From positions 1 to 35,521 of IMG/VR virus record IMGVR_UViG_3300009285_006890: a stretch of 35,521 bases of DNA; one strand, 5' to 3'. Positions 32,687 to 35,521 of the stretch are shown piece by piece. The notes beneath the pieces are model-generated. The model saw only the letters and a list, made by a program, of their open reading frames with translations, made no database searches and had not been told where the DNA came from. The stretch comes from a virus. Every line of letters starts with the position of its first letter. Within the stretch, counting starts at the first letter, position 1. Position numbers and translations under genes: made by a program.

Positions 32687-32921
32687 CTTGTTCCTCTCTC
32701 GGTATGTGTCGTCCTCGCGGGATATTTTCCCTAGAGGGTGAGATCGCGAGAGGGGAGGCTGTTTCTCTCCCCAGAGACTGCGTCTGCCGTGGGACTGTCA
32801 AATGGCTGTTGCAGAGATCCTCCCCTCTCGCTCGCCGCACACTTCTTGTCACGACATAGGCCTGTTCTCCTTATCAACGTGTCGAGTTCCTCCCCTTCAC
32901 TACTCTGTATCAACATGATGT
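32687..32921 (-). promoter_or_regulatory. Long structured leader between the leftward promoter and the gene at 32686
   Basis: About 235 bases without a convincing gene. It holds a perfect 13-bp inverted repeat, GCGAGAGGGGAGG (32746-32758) against CCTCCCCTCTCGC (32819-32831), with a 60-base spacer, and hairpin family copy 6 at 32711-32740. A short frame could open at the ATG at 32916, which would be nearly leaderless, or at an SD-preceded TTG near 32877. Composition does not support either strongly. Confidence 0.45.
32711..32740 (-). promoter_or_regulatory. Hairpin element, copy 6
   Basis: Plus-strand core CGGGATATTTTCCCT (32718-32732) with CCTC/GAGG outer pairing and a 2-by-2 internal loop. 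It lies about 25 bases upstream of the ATG at 32686. In minus-strand RNA its 3' arm reads CGAGGAC, SD-like, but no start codon follows at the right distance, and the gene has a separate SD. Confidence 0.5.
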
Positions 32922-32950
32922 AATATATAGCAGGGGAGTCGAGTTGTCAA
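32922..32950 (-). promoter_or_regulatory. Consensus sigma70-type promoter, leftward
   Basis: On the minus strand TTGACA (32950-32945) and TATATT (32927-32922) are separated by exactly 17 bases. The -35 is a perfect match and the -10 matches five of six. The predicted start is near 32915. The -35 overlaps the stop of the gene ending at 32947, so it opens a new unit: the replication/recombination module. Confidence 0.8.
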
Positions 32951-33348
32951 GAAAACTCTTCATCGCCTTTCTTCCACATCGGATGAGCGTCTACGACGCG
33001 CTGTAGAATGTCGTGCTCGTGACGGAGATACCCAACGGCGGCGGTAAGACGACTGTCCGCTGCCTGCATATCTCGAATCACTTCCTCCACAAGGGAGATG
33101 CGCTGTCCAAGGCGGCTGAGGCGCCTGTGTGGATTGACCTCCACAATCTTGACCATCCACCCCGCCACGTGCGGTTTCACACGAGAGGACTGCACCGCGA
33201 GATCTGCAAGGATCTTGAACTGAGCGATGGCCTCCGGAGGAATGTCTCCAGAGACCTCCCACTTCGAGTTCAGATCGTCTAGAAGACGCGCCTCTGGAGT
33301 GGAAGGAGCTTGGACTCCGACACCTTCTATCGCCTTATCTGCACACAT
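32947..33348 (-). CDS. Hypothetical coiled-coil protein
   Basis: A 133-residue protein; the ATG at 33348 overlaps the RlpA-like gene's stop by 14 bases. An in-frame upstream extension to 33417 is less likely. It is helical: residues about 45-70 (IPPEAIAQFKILADLAVQSSRVKPH) and 82-120 (LSRLGQRISLVEEVIRDMQAADSRLTAAVGYLRHEHDILQRVV), the latter coiled coil. The N-terminal Cys (MCADKA) is not a lipobox. Its own end carries the -35 box of the next transcription unit. Function unknown. Confidence 0.6.
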   Translation of the reverse strand: MCADKAIEGVGVQAPSTPEARLLDDLNSKWEVSGDIPPEAIAQFKILADLAVQSSRVKPHVAGWMVKIVEVNPHRRLSRLGQRISLVEEVIRDMQAADSRLTAAVGYLRHEHDILQRVVDAHPMWKKGDEEFS

Positions 33349-33748
33349 ACACTTGTACCTCCGAAAGACCTCTACGCTCCATGTGAAGGCGACGAGCAGC
33401 CTCTCTCGAAAGATCAAGCACCCTCCCGTCGATGTAAGGGCCTCTATCGTTCACTCTCACATCCACGGAGGCGCCTGTATCTAGACGGCGAACGCGGATA
33501 GATGTGTGGAGAGGGAGACGGCGATGAGCAGCCGTCACGCCCCATTGATCGTACACTTCTCCGCTACTAGTCAGCCGTCCATGGAATCCAGGTCCATACC
33601 ACGAGGCGGTGCCTGTTTGGTATGGGACGCAGGAGGGGACGATTCGGAAGGGCCGGTTTCTTGACACCCTCCATTGGTCGATTGTGGAAGGGACGATGCT
33701 TCTGGAAAAAAGGGTGAGGGCTGCTGCAAGGACGGCAACTCGTCGCAT
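33335..33748 (-). CDS. RlpA-like double-psi beta-barrel protein, secreted, probable peptidoglycan lytic enzyme
   Basis: A 137-residue protein; the ATG at 33748 has AGGAG eight bases upstream. Residues 1-22 look like a signal peptide (MRRVAVLAAALTLF). The rest is an RlpA-like domain: GTASWYGPGFHGRLTSSGEVYD (46-67, with Glu64), VTAAHRRLPLHTSIRVRRLDTG (71-92), VRVNDRGPYIDGRVLDLSREAARRL (97-121, with Asp101), VQVYV at the end. RlpA enzymes are lytic transglycosylases acting on stripped glycan strands; the Asp in NDRGP is conserved. As a phage protein it may help lysis or wall penetration. Its first 178 bases overlap another gene in a different frame. Confidence 0.8.
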   Translation of the reverse strand: MRRVAVLAAALTLFSRSIVPSTIDQWRVSRNRPFRIVPSCVPYQTGTASWYGPGFHGRLTSSGEVYDQWGVTAAHRRLPLHTSIRVRRLDTGASVDVRVNDRGPYIDGRVLDLSREAARRLHMERRGLSEVQVYVCR

Positions 33749-33897
33749 GATGCGTGCTCCTGTGTGTGAGCGCACACGGGCCTCTCCTTCATAATCACCT
33801 CCCGCGGTGCGTAGGGATGGAGATAGTACGCGAGAAAGTACAAAGCGCGACCGAGCTCGGCGACAGCGTTAGAAAGAAGGCGGCGCGCCTTGGTCAT
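33571..33897 (-). CDS. Hypothetical protein overlapping the RlpA-like gene out of frame
   Basis: A 108-residue protein with GAGGAGG seven bases before ATG 33897, and with that ATG overlapping the previous stop (ATGA). Residues 1-35 form a basic-then-hydrophobic helix (ARRLLSNAVAELGRALYFLAYYLHPY). Residues 40-108 are Pro/Ser/Gln-rich and largely encoded by DNA that also encodes the signal peptide and N-terminus of the RlpA-like protein in another frame. The start is well supported. The C-terminal part could be a by-product of the overlap. The arrangement recalls embedded lysis genes, though it shows no lipobox. Confidence 0.5.
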   Translation of the reverse strand: MTKARRLLSNAVAELGRALYFLAYYLHPYAPREVIMKERPVCAHTQEHASCDELPSLQQPSPFFPEASSLPQSTNGGCQETGPSESSPPASHTKQAPPRGMDLDSMDG

Positions 33898-34061
33898 GTG
33901 TCCTCCTCTGATTCCAGCAGCTCGCGCACGCTGCTGGCGGTGTAGGGGAGGCTGCGCCGGCTGCAGCGAGCGCGCCATGCGTCGTAGAGCACAGCGGCGA
34001 GGCCCATTGCGATGGCCAGCAGCACGCCAGGGACGGCCAGTAGATCATACTGCCATTGCAT
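33894..34061 (-). CDS. Small single-span membrane protein
   Basis: A 55-residue frame from ATG 34061 with AGGAG seven bases upstream; it overlaps the gene before it by 17 bases and the gene after it by ATGA. The first ten residues are [10 protein letters not shown], then a clear hydrophobic helix (PGVLLAIAMGLAAVLYDAW, 11-29), then a charged cytoplasmic or periplasmic tail (RARCSRRSLPYT…). Its size and single span fit a holin, antiholin or small phage membrane protein. Next to the RlpA-like gene a lysis role is plausible (inference). Confidence 0.65.
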   Translation of the reverse strand: MQWQYDLLAVPGVLLAIAMGLAAVLYDAWRARCSRRSLPYTASSVRELLESEEDT

Positions 34062-34866
34062 AGCCTAACTCCTGCGGGCCGGTGGGGAGAACCACCTCGG
34101 CCCCGGACCTATACGCCGCGCGTATGCCAGTAGTCGCACGGAAGGGATCTCCCCCTATCCATCCCTTCCGGGAGGCGTAGAATATCGTTAGCGCATCCCA
34201 CGCATCCCACGCAGCCCACGCATCCCGCGCATCCCGCGCAGCCCACGCAGCCCACGCAGCCCACGCAGCCCGCGCATCCCGCGCAGCCCACGCATCCCAC
34301 GCAGCCCACGCATCTCGCGCAGCCCACGCAGCCCGCGCACCCCGCGCATCCCACGCATCCCACGCAGCCCGCGCGGAATCGTACCGATGAATGCTCCATT
34401 TGGCCAGATCGCGCGCGGTCAGGGCGTCTTGCAGGGCGGCTTCCACGAGTTGGGGGTCCCGCCTGGGCCGGCCAAAGGCGACCCTCCATTCCCATTGTTC
34501 TGCTGCCATCGCGTCGGCTAGATCGCCGAAGGGCCTGGAGAGCGTAACAATGCCGTCCTGCACTTCCTCCGTGGTAGCCTCGCGAAGCAAGCGCAACTGG
34601 GCACACCGTTTTTTGTCCCCCCTGGTCACCACCTCACCCATGGGCTCCACGACCAGGGCTACAGCGGGACGTCCGAAGGGCCACAGACCGGCGACGCGGA
34701 AGCCCGTGCCCAAGTCATCGACGAAGTTCCATCCGGCGCCGCACTCCAGGTCCGAGGTGTCTAGCGACACCAATGGCAGGGTCAGGGGCAGGTCCTCGGT
34801 CCGGCATAGGGGCTCGCCCCCCTGAATGGGGGGGCGCCAGTCGTGAGTCAAAATCTTCCAGGGCAT
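34045..34866 (-). CDS. Hypothetical protein with a (W/R)(D/A)A triplet-repeat domain
   Basis: A 273-residue protein; the ATG at 34866 has GGAGGAG eight bases upstream, and the in-frame extension to 35073 runs through another gene and is rejected. Residues about 1-160 are an ordinary mixed alpha/beta domain ([20 protein letters not shown] …). Residues about 166-225 consist of 20 exact three-residue repeats, Trp or Arg, then Asp, Ala or (once) Gly, then Ala, likely a continuous alpha helix with a Trp/Arg-studded face. About 45 more residues follow. Ala/Trp/Arg/Asp repeat tracts occur in other phage and bacterial proteins of unknown function; I cannot name a family. Confidence 0.7.
   Translation of the reverse strand: MPWKILTHDWRPPIQGGEPLCRTEDLPLTLPLVSLDTSDLECGAGWNFVDDLGTGFRVAGLWPFGRPAVALVVEPMGEVVTRGDKKRCAQLRLLREATTEEVQDGIVTLSRPFGDLADAMAAEQWEWRVAFGRPRRDPQLVEAALQDALTARDLAKWSIHRYDSARAAWDAWDARGARAAWAARDAWAAWDAWAARDARAAWAAWAAWAARDARDAWAAWDAWDALTIFYASRKGWIGGDPFRATTGIRAAYRSGAEVVLPTGPQELGYAMAV
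34192..34371. repeat. Twenty tandem copies of a 9-bp unit
   Basis: Unit CGCATCCCA, varying mainly at position 5 (T/G, once C) and position 9 (A/G), with one copy CGCATCTCG. On the coding (minus) strand every unit gives Trp or Arg, then Asp/Ala/Gly, then Ala. The array is in frame and uninterrupted. Confidence 0.95.
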
Positions 34867-34889
34867 GTGCTTTCTCCTCCGTATGGTCC

Positions 34890-35081
34890 CTATCTTAGCA
34901 GGGCGTCGCACAACTCTACGTCGGCGTCGAACGACTCGTCCTGCCGTTTGAGATCTTCCAGGTGCTCGCGCAGGGCAAAGTAGAGCTCTCCGGCCCGTTG
35001 CAGATCGACCAGGCGCCCCACAGTGCCGGGCGTGCTGTGTCCGTCCACTATATGCTTGCGAATCGCTTCCCATGCGGTCAC
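34890..35081 (-). CDS. Small hypothetical helical protein
   Basis: A 63-residue protein with a GTG start at 35081 overlapping the previous stop (GTGA) and AAGGAGG about eight bases upstream. It is charged and helical (WEAIRKHIVDGHSTPGTVGRLVDLQRAGELYFALREHLEDLKRQ), with no membrane segment. Together with the two small genes before it, it forms a compact early-type block. Function unknown. Confidence 0.6.
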   Translation of the reverse strand: MTAWEAIRKHIVDGHSTPGTVGRLVDLQRAGELYFALREHLEDLKRQDESFDADVELCDALLR

Positions 35082-35161
35082 TGGTCTTCCTCCTTGCCCT
35101 GAGCGGCCTGCCAGACGATTAGACCGTCCGTCACATTGGTACGGCGATGGTGTGACTTCAT
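35078..35161 (-). CDS. Micro-gene, 27 residues
   Basis: A short frame from ATG 35161 with GGAGG seven bases upstream, ending in a TGA that overlaps the GTG of the next gene. The peptide (MKSHHRRTNVTDGLIVWQAA…) is basic then neutral. Correct SD spacing and stop/start overlap fit the packing style of the whole window. It may be a real small protein or a translational coupler; length alone cannot decide. Confidence 0.45.
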   Translation of the reverse strand: MKSHHRRTNVTDGLIVWQAAQGKEEDQ

Positions 35162-35195
35162 CTCGCGTCCTCCACCATGGCGTATCCCAATTCCT

Positions 35196-35492
35196 TTACT
35201 CAACGGACTCGTAGGTGGTGGCGAAGATGTCGGGCGTGCAGGGATAGAGCTCTCCCTTGACGCCTTGGATGATCCAGTCCCACCAGGAGACGATGTGTTG
35301 GCCTTCGAGCGTGCCGATCGACAAGGTTCCCGTCTCTGTGCCCTTCTCGGTCGGATATAGTGCTCCAGGAGTCTCGCGCTCCATCTGCCAAGCCTTGTTC
35401 ATCCACTCAGGCCAGTCGCGGTGACTGACTCGACGCGCCGGGGTCATCTGGAACGCCTCGATCACGACGGGCTTCTTGCGGAACTTGGGCAT
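35196..35492 (-). CDS. Conserved phage protein of unknown function
   Basis: A 98-residue protein with GGAG six bases before ATG 35492. The pattern MPKFRKKPVVIEAFQMT at the start and LEGQHIVSWWDWIIQGVKGELYPCTPDIFATTYE at the end is characteristic of a widespread small phage protein ('…G D wii.GvkGE.ypckpdiF..tYe'), usually in early or accessory regions. Its function is not known to me. The gene is complete; 29 bases remain to the right edge of the window. Confidence 0.8.
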   Translation of the reverse strand: MPKFRKKPVVIEAFQMTPARRVSHRDWPEWMNKAWQMERETPGALYPTEKGTETGTLSIGTLEGQHIVSWWDWIIQGVKGELYPCTPDIFATTYESVE

Positions 35493-35521
35493 TGCCTACT
35501 CCAGTGTTGCGGGACCAATCG

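Noticed and set aside
32670-32852. 60-codon GTG frame overlapping the start of the gene at 32686
   Set aside because: SD-to-start distance is wrong and the Arg/Ser/Pro composition looks like a non-coding frame.
32731-32916. Gene in the leader after the leftward promoter (CxxxxC-containing 61-codon frame)
   Set aside because: The ATG would be at or next to the predicted transcript start, there is no SD for it, and composition is unconvincing. Kept only as a remark under the leader.
34192-34371. Possible CRISPR array
   Set aside because: The unit is 9 bp with no spacers, is in frame within a gene and codes a regular three-residue repeat.
34109-34606. Long Cys/Gly/Val frame opposite the real frame in the 9-bp repeats
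   Set aside because: It is the same repeat read in another frame; it has no good start and only repeats C-V/A-G.
34867-35073. Extension of the triplet-repeat protein upstream of ATG 34866
   Set aside because: It crosses the well-supported gene 34890-35081, is Arg/Ala/Gly-rich, and the ATG at 34866 has a strong SD.
1-35521. tRNA genes, integrase, transposase or attachment sites
   Set aside because: I saw no cloverleaf-like segment in gaps, no tyrosine/serine recombinase motifs and no terminal inverted repeats with a transposase. A tRNAscan/profile search could still find a divergent one.

Overview
The window is a section of a tailed double-stranded DNA bacteriophage genome (Caudoviricetes), cut inside a gene at its left edge and possibly continuing past its right edge. 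Virion genes, a peptidase S74 tail fibre, an M15-type endolysin, an RlpA-like enzyme and a complete phage replication/recombination set support this. Genes are packed with ATGA/GTGA overlaps and clear Shine-Dalgarno (SD) sequences. I see no tRNA, rRNA, integrase, insertion sequence or CRISPR array. Terminase and portal genes are absent and presumably lie outside. The host is a peptidoglycan-bearing bacterium that I cannot name.

Layout. (1) 1-21490, plus strand, late/virion genes: end of the probable major capsid protein; two tandem paralogous small proteins and another decoration-like protein; a glycosylation island (1477-5874) with a methyltransferase remnant, a zinc-finger-like protein, three GT-A glycosyltransferases (one fused to a methyltransferase) and a CgeB-like glycosyltransferase; head-tail/tail genes (5855-9595); an S74 tail fibre (9628-11424); three small proteins, two of them membrane proteins (11421-12191); and three very large probable internal virion proteins (12194-21490). 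A strong terminator at 21496-21541 closes this unit. (2) 21545-32686, minus strand, replication and lysis: M15 endopeptidase, DUF3987 ATPase, a uracil-DNA-glycosylase/DNA polymerase A fusion, small proteins, a DUF4406 protein, a ParB/DNA-methyltransferase fusion, a probable ssDNA-binding protein, a Sak4-like ATPase and a Cas4/RecB-like nuclease. A consensus sigma70-type promoter at 32922-32950 fires leftward into this module. (3) 32947-35492, minus strand: an RlpA-like enzyme, small membrane/overlapping proteins, a protein with 20 tandem 9-bp repeats, and small conserved phage proteins.

The most unusual signal is a dispersed hairpin family (core CGGGATAATTTCTCC) found seven times, mostly exactly at breaks between tightly packed gene blocks. 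In four copies the downstream arm is the SD of the next gene (starts at 6201, 9628, 17009 and 26582). One copy is the loop-proximal part of the convergent terminator, and one lies inside a coding sequence. This looks like a phage-specific post-transcriptional control element. Other points of interest are the UDG-PolA fusion with a His at the position equivalent to E. coli Phe762, the (W/R)(D/A)A 9-bp repeat locus, a two-state hairpin in front of the gene at 28746, an out-of-frame gene overlapping the RlpA gene, and two micro-genes (35 and 27 codons) with good SDs and stop/start overlaps.
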